Positions 33,291-43,199 of a stretch of 64,000 bases of DNA are shown piece by piece. Numbering within the stretch: the stretch's first letter is position 1; every line of letters begins with the position of its first letter. The translations under genes were made by a program, and so were the position numbers. The notes under the pieces are model-generated. The model was not told the origin of the DNA and searched no databases. It worked only from the letters and a program-made list of their open reading frames with translations. This DNA is from Bacillus sp. HNG (GTDB lineage: Bacteria > Bacillota > Bacilli > Bacillales > Bacillaceae_L): the NCBI RefSeq assembly GCF_003400205.1, contig NZ_QUQV01000006.1, positions 1 through 64,000 on the forward strand, in the 5' to 3' direction.

Positions 33291-35695
33291 CAATTTTTTT
33301 TGCAGCAATGATCTTTATGTCTATGTTAGAAATTCCTGTTAATGCGGAGAATGTTGGGGCAAAGCCCTGGATGAACACCAAACTTTCTGCAAAGGAGCGA
33401 ACCGAGCTGCTACTAAAGGCGATGACGTTGGAACAGAAGATTCAGCAAATCGCCATCTCGCGCTTCAATGAGAACGACAAAGGTGAGCCGGTTGTCATCA
33501 AAAAGGGCGGTACTAACAAGTACCAGAGCGGCGTATTTCCGCCCGAGGGTACCCTGCCCGGGTGTGAGTTTCAGGACACCGGAAGGCAAATTCATGGAAT
33601 CGAGGAACTGGGTATCCCCACAGTCCGCATGACCAACGGTGGTACGGGTGTGAAGGGCGGATCGTGTCACAATGACCCGGTGGCGACAGGCCTGCCATCT
33701 ACCGTGGCTATGGCCGCGACCTTCAACCGTGGGCTGAACTATGAGGCAGGTCGAATCCTCGGTGAAGAGACACGTGCCTTCGCGCACCACGTGATGCTCG
33801 GACCTGGCATGAATCTTGTGCGTCACCCTTACGGTGGCAGGAACTATGAGTACTTCAGTGAGGACCCATACCTGACGGGTACCCTGGCAACCGAGCAGGT
33901 CAAGGGTATCCAAAAACAGGGAGTCCAAGCCCAACTCAAGCACCTTGCTGGAAACGAGCAGGAAACCGAGCGGTGGACGATGGGTGTCCAGGTTCCCTCA
34001 AAGGCGATGAATGAGCTGTACATGCTGCCATTTGAGATGACCGTCAAGAATGCTAACCCTGCCTCCGTGATGTGCTCGTTCCCGGATGTTAACGGCACCT
34101 ATGCATGTGACAGCTCTGAGCTGCTGCAAGATGCACTAAGGAGGAACTGGGGCTTCGATGGTTACGTGATGAGTGACCGCCGCGCAATTCACGACACGGT
34201 CGCTGCCATCAAGGCGGGTACGAATGTAGAGCTCGACTGGGCACCGCAGTACTACACCCAGGAGAAGATCAAGAAGGCCCTTGACTCGGGTCAGGTGACC
34301 GAGGCCGACATTGACAATCTACTTCGTCCGCGGTATATCAAGATGATTGAGTACGGCCATATGGATAAGCCTTTTAATAAGTTCATGCCAGAGATTGTCG
34401 ATCTGAATGTCAACGGCGCTAGCGCACGGAAGATGGCAGAGGAAGGTTCCGTGCTGTTGAAGAACAAAGACGGCTTCCTGCCGCTGGACGGAAAGCCGAA
34501 GTCAATCGCGCTGATTGGCGTCGAGTGGTTCGCTGGTAAGGCCAAGATGTCCCCGCGCTCCATTGGGATAAACAACGAGAACGTCGTGACCCCTTACACG
34601 GTCACACCAAAACAGGGCCTGGAGAACGTCATCAAGGAACTGGGCTACAACACCAAAGTGACGTACAACGATGGCCTTGACCCGGAGGCTGCTGCTAAGC
34701 TAGCCGCCGAGTCTGACGTCGTGCTGCTCATGGTCGGCGACACCCCGGGTGAGACCATAGACCGCGAAACTCTCGGCTTCCCGGCCATTCCCCTCGACAA
34801 GAACGCGCCCCGAGAGGACTGGGTGGATCAGGAGCCGATGATCGACGCCGTTATGAAGGCCAATGCAAAGAACACGGTTGTGGTCCTGAAAACTTCTGGT
34901 ACGGTGCTTATGCCGTGGCTGGATCAGGTCCCTGCAGTCCTCGAAGCATGGTATCCGGGCATGGAGGATGGCAATGCCGTCGCCAATTTGCTCTACGGTA
35001 AGGTTAATCCGTCCGGCAAGTTGCCTATGACGTTCGGTGCCACTGAGCGTGAGGCTGCCTTCGCGACCGAGAAGCAGTATCCTGGAACCCGTCAAGACAC
35101 TGGCAAACCTGGTGGCCCAGGTCCATACGGTAACGGTTCCAACCAGTTAATTGCCCAGTACACAGAGGGCCTTGAGATGGGCTACCGCTGGTATGAGGCT
35201 AACAAGGTGAAGCCTGTCTTCCCATTCGGGTATGGCCTGTCGTACACGACCTTTAAGTATGGCGACCTCAAGGTGATGAGGGTCCGCGGCAGCAAAGGCT
35301 CGTTGTCTGGTATTGACGTATCCTTCACTGTTACAAATACCGGTAAAGTTGCCGGCAAAGAAGCGGCACAGGTCTATTTGACCCTGCCGAACGAGGCGGG
35401 AGAGCCGAGCAAGCGGCTCGTCAACTTCGAAAAGGTTGATCTTAAGCCCGGTGAGAGCAAGCGAGTGACTTTACGGATTAACCTTGCTGACTCTAACCAC
35501 CCGTTCTCCTATTTCATTCCGAAAGAACCGAACAACCTGGCGAATTGGGCTGATGGTGAGTGGGCTACCGCTGATGGAAAATACATCGTGCATGTCGGTG
35601 GTTCCTCGGCAGATACGCCACTGGAGAAGAGCGTACCGTTGAACTTCAAACTCGGTAAGGCTGATAAAAAGGGTAAGGGAAAATCCCGTAAGTAG
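33272..35695 (+). CDS. Secreted glycoside hydrolase family 3 protein, GC-rich
   Basis: An 807-aa beta-glucosidase-type enzyme. A short signal peptide (MIRRMISIFFAAMIFMSMLE, cut near NAENVG) is followed by the GH3 barrel (TVRMTNGGTGVKGG, GPGMNLVRHPYGGRNYEYF, LKHLAGNEQE). The nucleophile Asp lies in GYVMSDRRA (~residue 302). Then come the C-terminal domain (from ~400) and a fibronectin-III-like domain (~670-790). The tail is GKADKKGKGKSRK. Most relatives have SDW where this has SDR. Past the signal peptide the DNA is clearly GC-rich (C/G-ending codons), unlike its neighbours, which indicates transfer. ATG 33272 follows GGGAG. It probably cleaves beta-glucosides outside the cell. Confidence 0.9.
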   Translation: MIRRMISIFFAAMIFMSMLEIPVNAENVGAKPWMNTKLSAKERTELLLKAMTLEQKIQQIAISRFNENDKGEPVVIKKGGTNKYQSGVFPPEGTLPGCEFQDTGRQIHGIEELGIPTVRMTNGGTGVKGGSCHNDPVATGLPSTVAMAATFNRGLNYEAGRILGEETRAFAHHVMLGPGMNLVRHPYGGRNYEYFSEDPYLTGTLATEQVKGIQKQGVQAQLKHLAGNEQETERWTMGVQVPSKAMNELYMLPFEMTVKNANPASVMCSFPDVNGTYACDSSELLQDALRRNWGFDGYVMSDRRAIHDTVAAIKAGTNVELDWAPQYYTQEKIKKALDSGQVTEADIDNLLRPRYIKMIEYGHMDKPFNKFMPEIVDLNVNGASARKMAEEGSVLLKNKDGFLPLDGKPKSIALIGVEWFAGKAKMSPRSIGINNENVVTPYTVTPKQGLENVIKELGYNTKVTYNDGLDPEAAAKLAAESDVVLLMVGDTPGETIDRETLGFPAIPLDKNAPREDWVDQEPMIDAVMKANAKNTVVVLKTSGTVLMPWLDQVPAVLEAWYPGMEDGNAVANLLYGKVNPSGKLPMTFGATEREAAFATEKQYPGTRQDTGKPGGPGPYGNGSNQLIAQYTEGLEMGYRWYEANKVKPVFPFGYGLSYTTFKYGDLKVMRVRGSKGSLSGIDVSFTVTNTGKVAGKEAAQVYLTLPNEAGEPSKRLVNFEKVDLKPGESKRVTLRINLADSNHPFSYFIPKEPNNLANWADGEWATADGKYIVHVGGSSADTPLEKSVPLNFKLGKADKKGKGKSRK

Positions 35696-35712
35696 CCCAA
35701 TATTAAGATAGA

Positions 35713-35758
35713 GAGCCTGTAGGCTCGGCGAATCCAAGCCGAGTCCTGCGGGCTTTTT
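35713..35758 (+). terminator. GC-rich terminator of the GH3 gene
   Basis: AGCCTG..AGGCTCGGC pairs with GCCGAGTCCTGCGGGC (ending near 35753), followed by TTTTT. Its GC content matches the gene, so it probably came with it. Confidence 0.75.
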
Positions 35759-35890
35759 GCTTTTTAGGTGGCTTGGGTGGTCGCTTTGACTTTATATCAC
35801 ATTTGGTCAACCGCTTAAACATAAAAACTTTATTTTCAGCAGTTTCATTTCTATAATGAGAGGTATTATGGAAGAGAAAGAGGGATTTGC

Positions 35891-36460
35891 ATGAATATTC
35901 TATGGGATTTTGACGGAACATTGTTTAACACGTACCCGGCGCTTGTCAAAGGGTTTATCCATTTGAGCGGAAAGGATTTGGATCCAGACGAAGTTCTGAA
36001 GTGGCTTAAGGTCAACTCGAAAGTGGCCTTTCAGCATTATGGAATTGATGAAAGTCAACGTAAAGAATATATCAAATTATATAATCAGTATTCCTTTAAC
36101 AGCCAGCCATTTGAGCATTTAGAAGAGGTTTTACAAGTGGCAGATGACAATTTTATCGTCACTCACCGTGACAAGGAGTCGACCTTGTTTCTTTTGGAAA
36201 AATTCAAGTTATTACATTATTTTAAGGTGATTGTTTCGGTCGAGGAAGAAGGATTTACCCGAAAACCACATGCAGCGTCATATCAACATGTGATCAAGGA
36301 TTATCCAATTGATTTGGTGATTGGCGACCGCGAATTAGACTTAATACCAGCTAGAGAATTAGGAATCAAAACTGTTGCCTTTGAAAATCCGGATATTGAG
36401 GCGGACTTTTACCTCGACAGTTATGCTGATTTCAAGACGAAAGTTCTACCTTTTTTATAA
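35891..36460 (+). CDS. HAD-superfamily phosphatase (phosphoglycolate phosphatase-like)
   Basis: A 189-aa protein with HAD motif I WDFDGTLFNTYPAL at the start, motif II VTHRDKES (~90), the Lys region RKPHAASY (~122) and motif IV VIGDRELDLIPA (~140). The small cap inserted after motif I places it with the phosphoglycolate-phosphatase-like subclass. The substrate is probably a small phospho-metabolite. GAGAAAGAGGGA precedes the ATG. The next gene (36496) is 35 bp away, so they may be cotranscribed. Confidence 0.85.
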   Translation: MNILWDFDGTLFNTYPALVKGFIHLSGKDLDPDEVLKWLKVNSKVAFQHYGIDESQRKEYIKLYNQYSFNSQPFEHLEEVLQVADDNFIVTHRDKESTLFLLEKFKLLHYFKVIVSVEEEGFTRKPHAASYQHVIKDYPIDLVIGDRELDLIPARELGIKTVAFENPDIEADFYLDSYADFKTKVLPFL

Positions 36461-36495
36461 AATAGAAGTACGAATAGTAGAGTGGGGGATTTATA

Positions 36496-37407
36496 GTGAT
36501 TAAAATTGGAGTTATTGGACTTGGAGACATTGCACAAAAAGCGTATCTTCCAGTTTATAGCGGATTAAAAGAGATTGAGTTTCACTTTTACACACGAAAC
36601 CAAGAAAAGTTACGAACCATTGCTAGCCAGTATCGGTTTGAACATATTCACTCCGACCTCGAATCCCTGGTTGAGAGTGGTATTACGGGTGCATTTGTCC
36701 ATTCATCGACATCTTCTCATGAAGAAATTGTTGAACTGCTTCTACATCGCGGAATCAATGTGTTTGTGGACAAGCCCATTACGGACAAGTATGAAGGTGC
36801 TAAAAGGCTTGTTGAGCTTGCGGAGGCAAAAGGTCTTATTCTGATGGTGGGATTTAATCGCAGATTTGCCCCTTCTTATGTAAGTTTGAAGGAAGTTAAA
36901 CAGCCAAATATGGTAGTTGTCCAGAAAAACCGCAATAATCTTCCTGGTGAGCCGAGGACGTTTATTTTTGATGATTTTATCCATGTCGTGGATACCATGA
37001 AGTATTTATTTCCACACCCGATTGAAGATTTGATCGTGAACGGCCGAATAGAAAATGGTGCCTTATATCACGTTGTGATTCAATTTATATCCAAAGCTGG
37101 CACGGCAATTGGCATCATGAATAGGGATAATGGAACCACTGAAGAAATGGCCCAGGTTATGGGTCCGTTGGAGAAACGGACCGTTACGAATGTTTCCGCA
37201 TTAGTCATTTCGAAAGGAATGGAAAATATTGAGGTTCGGAGCAGTGATTGGGAACCAACCTTGGTTAAAAGAGGGTTTGAGCAAATGGTTAAAGATTTTA
37301 TTCAGTCCGTCAGCACAAATTCAAAACCTAAAATTTCAGCTCGGGATGCACTGGAAACCCATGAAATTTGCGAAGAGATTCTAACGGAACTATTGGAAAA
37401 GAAGTAA
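36496..37407 (+). CDS. Gfo/Idh/MocA-family oxidoreductase
   Basis: A 303-aa NAD(P)-dependent dehydrogenase. The Rossmann motif is IGVIGLGDIAQKAYLPVY at residues 3-20. VFVDKPIT (~90) holds the Lys of the conserved EKP-type site (DKP here). FDDFIHVVDTMKYL (~160) follows in the catalytic domain. The likely substrate is a sugar or inositol derivative. The GTG at 36496 follows GTGGGGGATT. The YhhX/virulence-factor-like subgroup is possible. Confidence 0.85.
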   Translation: MIKIGVIGLGDIAQKAYLPVYSGLKEIEFHFYTRNQEKLRTIASQYRFEHIHSDLESLVESGITGAFVHSSTSSHEEIVELLLHRGINVFVDKPITDKYEGAKRLVELAEAKGLILMVGFNRRFAPSYVSLKEVKQPNMVVVQKNRNNLPGEPRTFIFDDFIHVVDTMKYLFPHPIEDLIVNGRIENGALYHVVIQFISKAGTAIGIMNRDNGTTEEMAQVMGPLEKRTVTNVSALVISKGMENIEVRSSDWEPTLVKRGFEQMVKDFIQSVSTNSKPKISARDALETHEICEEILTELLEKK

Positions 37408-37489
37408 TGGCACACAAGAATTTAAAATTTTTACGGGATTTTCTAGATTTCAACTACAGGTGTGTGATTACTAGGAATACACAAGAAAA

Positions 37490-37520
37490 CCCACGGCGAA
37501 AATAGCCGTGGGAAATTTTT
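37490..37520. terminator. Bidirectional terminator
   Basis: CCCACGGC (37490-37497) pairs with GCCGTGGG (37505-37512) with A and T flanks. It can end both the oxidoreductase gene and the convergent amidase. Confidence 0.75.
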
Positions 37521-37552
37521 ATATAGACGAAAGAAATGGGTTTTATAATAAA

Positions 37553-39021
37553 CTATCTTGGTTCAATAGGTGTTTTGATTTGTGCGTGAGCTTCAATTAC
37601 CTCTGCTGCGTCAAATAAAGTATCTTCTCGAAAACGCCTTCCTAATAGCTGAACGCCAACTGGTAGACCATCTACTACATTAGTTGGAACCGAGATAGCG
37701 GGGAATCCGAGCACTGGGATTGCCATCATAGACCATTGTGCATCCATACAACGCCTCATGCTTTCAACACTTTTTATATCAGCATCTTGTTCAAATGCCT
37801 GTTCAGTTGAGACCGGCATGAGAAGTAGTGGATATTTTTGCAAAAACTCTTGAAGTTGAACAATTAATGTTCCACGACGAGCGTAGCCCTTGATATAATC
37901 GGACAGACCAGGGTCTTCTCCCCACCATTCTTTTGCGTTAGCGAAATAATTAAAAGCTGCCTTTTTCATTCCTTCGTCTCCATACAGCTCTACAAGTGAG
38001 ATATTAGTTCTGAAATCCTCCAGTACTAATAAATACCAAAGTCTATATGCCTCAGCAAAGAGAGGTAGGCTTACTTCTTCGACAACATAACCAGCTTCCG
38101 TCAACTGATTAGCTGCATCAGTCAAAGCCATATTGAAGCTGATGATGGAGTGGAAATACCTACATCACGTAAAAGACCAACTCGAATAGGCTTTTGAAGT
38201 GGTTCGCCCAATAAAGGTACTGAAGTATGGAGTGGATCACGTGGATCAAATTCACTCATGCTTGTAAGGGCAAGGCGAAGATCTGCAACGTTACGTGCAA
38301 GCGGACCATCTGTTGCCATTAATTGGGTAGAAGGTGCCTGATCGCCACTTGGAGGACCAGCCCAGCCAGGTACTCTTCCCATGGTAGGGCGGATTCCAGT
38401 AATTCCACAGGCATAGGCTGGATGACGAACAGAACCGCCAATATCATTTCCATGTCCAATTGGCATCATTCCAGATGCGACAGCTGAAGCCGCCCCTCCG
38501 CTTGAACCGCCAGGTGTACGTGACTTATCCCAAGGGTTCAGGGTTCTTCCATGTAAATCATTATTTGTAAACCATCGAAAACTAAAGGCTGGCGTATTGC
38601 TGCGTCCAACGATTACAGCCCCTGCCTTTCGTAAGTTCGCTACTGGGGGACTGTCTTTTTCTGCAATATTATCTTTAAAAGCGACAACACCGTCTGTTGT
38701 TACATGACCAGCTTGGTCAACATTAATCTTTGTCGAAACAGGCACACCATGTAAAGGTCCAAGTGGTAATCCTTTTTTTACAGCAAGATCTGCCTGATCG
38801 GCTGCGGCAAGTGCCTCTTCTGCATGTACTTCGACTAGGGCATTAAGCACTGGATTTACTTCCTCAATCCTGTCCAAACAGCTTTCTACAGCCTCACGGG
38901 ATGAAATAAGTCTTGTTCGAATTCCATGTGCTAAATCTGTTGCAGACCAGCGCCATAATTCAGCTTTGCCTTTATTGTGTAATACCTTAGATGCGTGAGT
39001 TTGAATTGATGATTTTTCCAT
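37553..39021 (-). pseudogene. Amidase of the GatA/AS family, broken by one frameshift
   Basis: Two frames together make a complete ~490-aa amidase. The first (39021 down to ~38122) has the Ser-cisSer-Lys triad: VSTKINVD (Lys), SRTPGGSSGGAAS (cis-Ser) and GNDIGGSVRHPA (Ser nucleophile). The second (from ~38131 down to 37553) carries the C-terminal part with PVLGFPAISVPTNVVDGLPV. The switch lies near 38131-38150 and fits loss of one base. All catalytic residues are upstream of the break, but the truncated product would lack the C-terminal third. It could also be a sequencing error. It would hydrolyse an aryl or aliphatic amide. Confidence 0.8.
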
Positions 39022-39774
39022 ACTACATCTCCACCTATCTGGTAATTTAGAATAATATTAAACTTTTATTAGCATGATGTAATAAAAAAAACTAGGATCT
39101 GGTTGGAATAGGGGGTGAATTCTAGGGCCCTGGGAATTAGGTTTCTTTTTTCTACTCAAAATCATAGACCACCTTTTTTAACCTATCAATCTAAAAACGT
39201 AAAGTGTTATTTGATCTTAAGATCCCTCCCTTTAAAAACTTTGACACCGTAAGTATATTGTTAATAATGCCATCACAAACTTTATGAATATTACTAAAAT
39301 TCATTATATTTTAAACTGAGTAAAAAATAAAGCGTTTTCAAATATGTTTTTTCGACATCCGTAATAAATTCATAATGAAAATACATTCCCTCTAGGTCTT
39401 TTTTTGTGGGAGTAGTAGTTGATAAGAATAGTTACTTAGTAAATTGGGAGGGATAGCAAATAGGTGATAATTGGGTAAATAGAATCTGACTAGTAGAAGA
39501 TGCTCTGTAAAGCATGGAGGCGCTGGAAAACAATTTAACATGAATGAAAAACGGTTAATTTTTGTATTAAGACAATCCAATAATATGCTGATGGTAGTTG
39601 GAATCTGGGTGCCCTTCTTCTAAATAGAAAACCATTACCACACATTTTCTAAGTCCTACTTTTTATGACTGTTCTCACAATTTATATAGTACTAAAGTAT
39701 TATTCATTATATAATAATGGAATACTAATATATTAATCTAGGAAAAGGCTTGGGATATTTAGGAGGACAAGAAA
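39022..39774. other. 753-bp gap without a gene, with a cre-like site
   Basis: No credible gene. AAATAAAGCGTTTTCAAA (39325-39342) matches the core of the CcpA cre consensus but lacks the TG. The last 100 bp before the chemoreceptor gene are very AT-rich. Confidence in the cre-like site is low. Confidence 0.35.
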
Positions 39775-41475
39775 TTGAAAAGAACTTTTACGGGACAGCT
39801 AGGAATCATAATTGTAGTAGTCCTATTTCTATCGATGATTATTTCTTCAATAACTAATTACAAAGTTAGTTATGAAAAAACATATGAAGCAGCAGGAATT
39901 GAAGCAGTTGGATGTGCGAACATTACCACCGGTTTAGTAGATCCAAATGACGTTGAAGAAATCATTAGTGGAAATAAAGATCCTAACGATTTGAAAGAAA
40001 TTTTAAATTGGACGACAAATCATAAATCAATATTTGAAGGTCAATACATTCTATCACTAGATGGGACTATTTTGGCTCAAGATAGTAACATGGAACAACA
40101 AGGATTTAAGGCTGGTGATAAATTTCATATTGATAAGTCGGTGCTCAAAACTATACAAGAAACGAAGCACCCCCATTATTCGGAAATTTATGAATTTGGT
40201 GGTATGAAACGTATTACCGGATATGCGCCTATATTTAAAGATCATGACCCAAACAAAGAAATAATAGCTTTAAATGCTATTGATTTTAACGCAAAAATTG
40301 TAAATGAAAGAACATGGGAGTCTGTAAAAGATAGTTTTATACTTGGTCTGTTACCAATGTTAATCGCATGTGTGATTACTATTCTGGTCATTAGGAGAAA
40401 AACAAAGCCTCTTACAATGTTAATTGATAATGCCAAAAAAGTCGCTGAAGGGGATTTGTCTATTGAAGACATTAAGGTAAGAAATACCGATGAGATTGGT
40501 GATTTAGCTTTTGCATTTAATGAAATGGCCAATAATCTTCGTGTACTTATTAAGCAAGTGAGTTTGACCACTAATCAACTAGCAGCATCCGCTGAACAGT
40601 TGACGGCAAGTTCTGAGCAGTCTAGTTCTGTTTCAAAACAAATTGCAGAAACAATGAATGAAGTAGCGATTGGTGTGGACAACCAAGTTCAAAACGTCGA
40701 AGATGCATCGCAAACTGTTAATAAAATGGCATTAGGGGTCCAACAAATTTCAAATAATGCTGAAAGTGTATCTAATCTAGCAATCAATTCTTCAAACAAA
40801 GCCTCAGCTGGTAGTCAATCAGTTAATACGGCTAAACAACAAATGAGTTTTATTAATCATAAGTTTACTAGTTTATCTGAAGTAGTAGGGGAATTAGGGG
40901 TACGGTCCGAAGAGATAGGTAAAATTATTGTGGCTATTACCGGAATTGCTGAGCAAACAAATCTGCTTGCTTTAAATGCTGCTATTGAAGCGGCGAGAGC
41001 AGGGGAACATGGACGAGGATTTGCAGTGGTTGCTGATGAGGTGCGTAAACTTTCAGAACAGTCGGCTGAGTCAGCAAAGGAAATCTCTCAATTAGTTTCA
41101 ATGATTCAGAGTGAAACGATTATAGTTGTTCAATTTATGGAAGAAATGACAAGAGAAGTAGATGCAGGAATCGGCTATGTTAATAATGCCGGAGAATCTT
41201 TTGCACAAATTGAAGGTTCCATTAATGAAGTGACAGCTCAAATTCAAGGAGTTTCTTCAGCCGTGAATCAGCTAGCAGTAGGCGCAAAACAAGTCGAACA
41301 ATCTATGCAGTTTATCTCGGGTGTTTCAGAGGAAACAGCTTCTGGGGTACAAGAAGTGTCTGCATCTACGGAAGAACAGACTGCAACAATGGAAGAAATC
41401 TCTTTATCTGCTGCTATGTTATCCAAAATGGCTGAAGAGTTGCAAACTATGATTAACAGGTTTAAATTACATTAA
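39775..41475 (+). CDS. Methyl-accepting chemotaxis protein
   Basis: A 566-aa chemoreceptor. Membrane helix 1 spans ~residues 8-28 and helix 2 ~185-205, with a ~155-residue extracellular sensor between them, probably a single Cache domain. A HAMP domain follows (~206-260), then the signalling coiled coil. The tip is [20 protein letters not shown] (~385-405) with [20 protein letters not shown] after it. It signals through CheA and CheW. The TTG at 39775 has AGGAGGACAAG at the right distance. The ligand is unknown. A GGDEF gene follows after 258 bp. Confidence 0.93.
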   Translation: MKRTFTGQLGIIIVVVLFLSMIISSITNYKVSYEKTYEAAGIEAVGCANITTGLVDPNDVEEIISGNKDPNDLKEILNWTTNHKSIFEGQYILSLDGTILAQDSNMEQQGFKAGDKFHIDKSVLKTIQETKHPHYSEIYEFGGMKRITGYAPIFKDHDPNKEIIALNAIDFNAKIVNERTWESVKDSFILGLLPMLIACVITILVIRRKTKPLTMLIDNAKKVAEGDLSIEDIKVRNTDEIGDLAFAFNEMANNLRVLIKQVSLTTNQLAASAEQLTASSEQSSSVSKQIAETMNEVAIGVDNQVQNVEDASQTVNKMALGVQQISNNAESVSNLAINSSNKASAGSQSVNTAKQQMSFINHKFTSLSEVVGELGVRSEEIGKIIVAITGIAEQTNLLALNAAIEAARAGEHGRGFAVVADEVRKLSEQSAESAKEISQLVSMIQSETIIVVQFMEEMTREVDAGIGYVNNAGESFAQIEGSINEVTAQIQGVSSAVNQLAVGAKQVEQSMQFISGVSEETASGVQEVSASTEEQTATMEEISLSAAMLSKMAEELQTMINRFKLH

Positions 41476-41733
41476 ATTTATTTGAAATAACTACTATTGT
41501 AGGTCAAACCACTAGATTCGTGGAGTAAATAAATACCAAAAAGTAATACAAGTTATTTCCAAATTATGTTATAATATAGGAGCAAAGACCTAATAAAAGG
41601 GTGATAAAGGTAATTGCTAATAAGTAATAACATAAAGCTATAGCAGAGCAATATAGTTTGGAATAAACGATCTATGCTCTGGTGATGGATGTCTGGAATT
41701 TAAACGGTAATTTATGAGAGAAGGTAACCTCCA

Positions 41734-42699
41734 ATGAATGAACAGTTTATTTTTGGCCTCATAATCTCAAGTATTCTTTGGGCAGTTTTGGTAGTTATTT
41801 TATATAGAACATTAAAGGTAAAAGAAGAAGCCCTAAAAGAAAAGTATGACCGTTTTATACATGTTGTTGAAAATACAAAGGATTTTATTTATTATTGCGA
41901 AATAAGCCCTGAAATCAAGTTTAAGTATTTAAGTCCATCCGCCGAATACTTTTTTGGTGACGGCTCGATTGCAAAGGCTTATCAGAGTCCTAATGTGGCT
42001 TTTACCGACATTCATCCAGATGATTACGATATTCTTATGAAAAAGATAAACGGTGAACTTGATTACAAGAAGGGTATTGTTCAAAGATGGAAGGATAAGA
42101 ATGGTATTTACAGATGTTTTGAGGAATATACTACCCCCATCTATGAAAATGGAAAAATAGTAGCCTTACAGGGAGTGTTAAGAAACATCGATGAAAAAGT
42201 TGAATTACAAAATCAATTAGAATATCGACTTTATCATGATAACTTAACAAACCTTTATAATCGTGGATATTTTGAGAGAATCTTTGAGAAATACAATCAA
42301 CAGATCAATATACCTGTTGCGATCATTATTTGCGATTTAGATGAACTAAAACTTTTTAACGATAATTATGGACATAAAGTAGGAGATGAATTAATACAGG
42401 AAACGGCAAGACTGCTTAATCAATTTTCCTCTGAGAAGATAACTGTTGCGAGATTAGGGGGAGACGAATTTGCGTTGATAGTTGCTGGAGTAACTGTAGA
42501 AGAAGTAGAGGATCTCTTAAATAATATTTTAAAAGAGGTAGAAACTCACAATGCGAGTGGTTCAAATATAAGGGTAAAAATGTCGATGGGATATGGAATT
42601 TCAAATGGCTCCAAGGGGAAAATGGAAGAAATATTCAATCAGGCAGATAAAAATATGTACAAAAGTAAGGAAGACAAAAAGAAATTGCTTATTTACTAA
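41734..42699 (+). CDS. Membrane PAS-GGDEF diguanylate cyclase
   Basis: A 321-aa protein. One membrane helix (residues ~6-25) is followed by a PAS domain (~40-155; FDIHPDDYD-like segment FTDIHPDDYDIL and a PAC-like GVLRNIDEK). The GGDEF domain (~165-321) starts HDNLTNLYNRGYF and has an intact RLGGDEFAL active site. It should make cyclic di-GMP. No RxxD inhibitory site precedes GGDEF (KITVARLGGDEF), so product inhibition may be absent. GAGAGAAGG lies before the ATG. Confidence 0.92.
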   Translation: MNEQFIFGLIISSILWAVLVVILYRTLKVKEEALKEKYDRFIHVVENTKDFIYYCEISPEIKFKYLSPSAEYFFGDGSIAKAYQSPNVAFTDIHPDDYDILMKKINGELDYKKGIVQRWKDKNGIYRCFEEYTTPIYENGKIVALQGVLRNIDEKVELQNQLEYRLYHDNLTNLYNRGYFERIFEKYNQQINIPVAIIICDLDELKLFNDNYGHKVGDELIQETARLLNQFSSEKITVARLGGDEFALIVAGVTVEEVEDLLNNILKEVETHNASGSNIRVKMSMGYGISNGSKGKMEEIFNQADKNMYKSKEDKKKLLIY

Positions 42700-43199
42700 A
42701 AAAATTGAGCGTCCATTATATTGGTATATTCTTTAATTGTTTTAATTTGATGAATTAAAGAGTGATAAGTTTGTATTTAAATGGTCTAACTCTATTGTAC
42801 CAACGTCTAGGGGTACTGAGAGTCAGGCCTTTTTTATTTTTAATATTACTGACTTACACGGGATTGCCCAGTTAATCCAGCCAGTAATGCGATCGAAAAT
42901 TAAAGGTATTCCCGACAGAAGTAAAAGATAACTTACTTTGAACTAATAAAATCGATTTCACTACTACTAGAAAACTCTTTCAATTTTATAAGTATAGGTC
43001 ATTAGAACCGTTTTTTTGCTGATTAAATTAGAATACTAATAATATTATGTATGACTATATACCTGTCTTTATTTATGGGCTATTTATCGTCATTTTCATC
43101 CATTTTTAGATTTGTTATTTTTAACATATATCTAGAAGAGGGAGGGAACACAGGAATCGACCAATAAAAAATAATTTGAATTGAAAGGAGCAGAAAAAA
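42700..43199. other. 500-bp gap without a gene
   Basis: No gene seen. CTGA...TCAG with AGG/CCT flanks near 42808-42828 and the following TTTTTTATTTTT may end the cyclase transcript. The rest is AT-rich. Confidence 0.35.

Noticed and set aside
33413-35095. Several long minus-strand frames inside the GH3 gene
   Set aside because: High GC removes chance stop codons; the plus strand has clear GH3 motifs throughout.
37553-39021. Programmed frameshift or selenocysteine-type recoding in the amidase
   Set aside because: There is no slippery run or in-frame TGA at the break; one lost base explains it.
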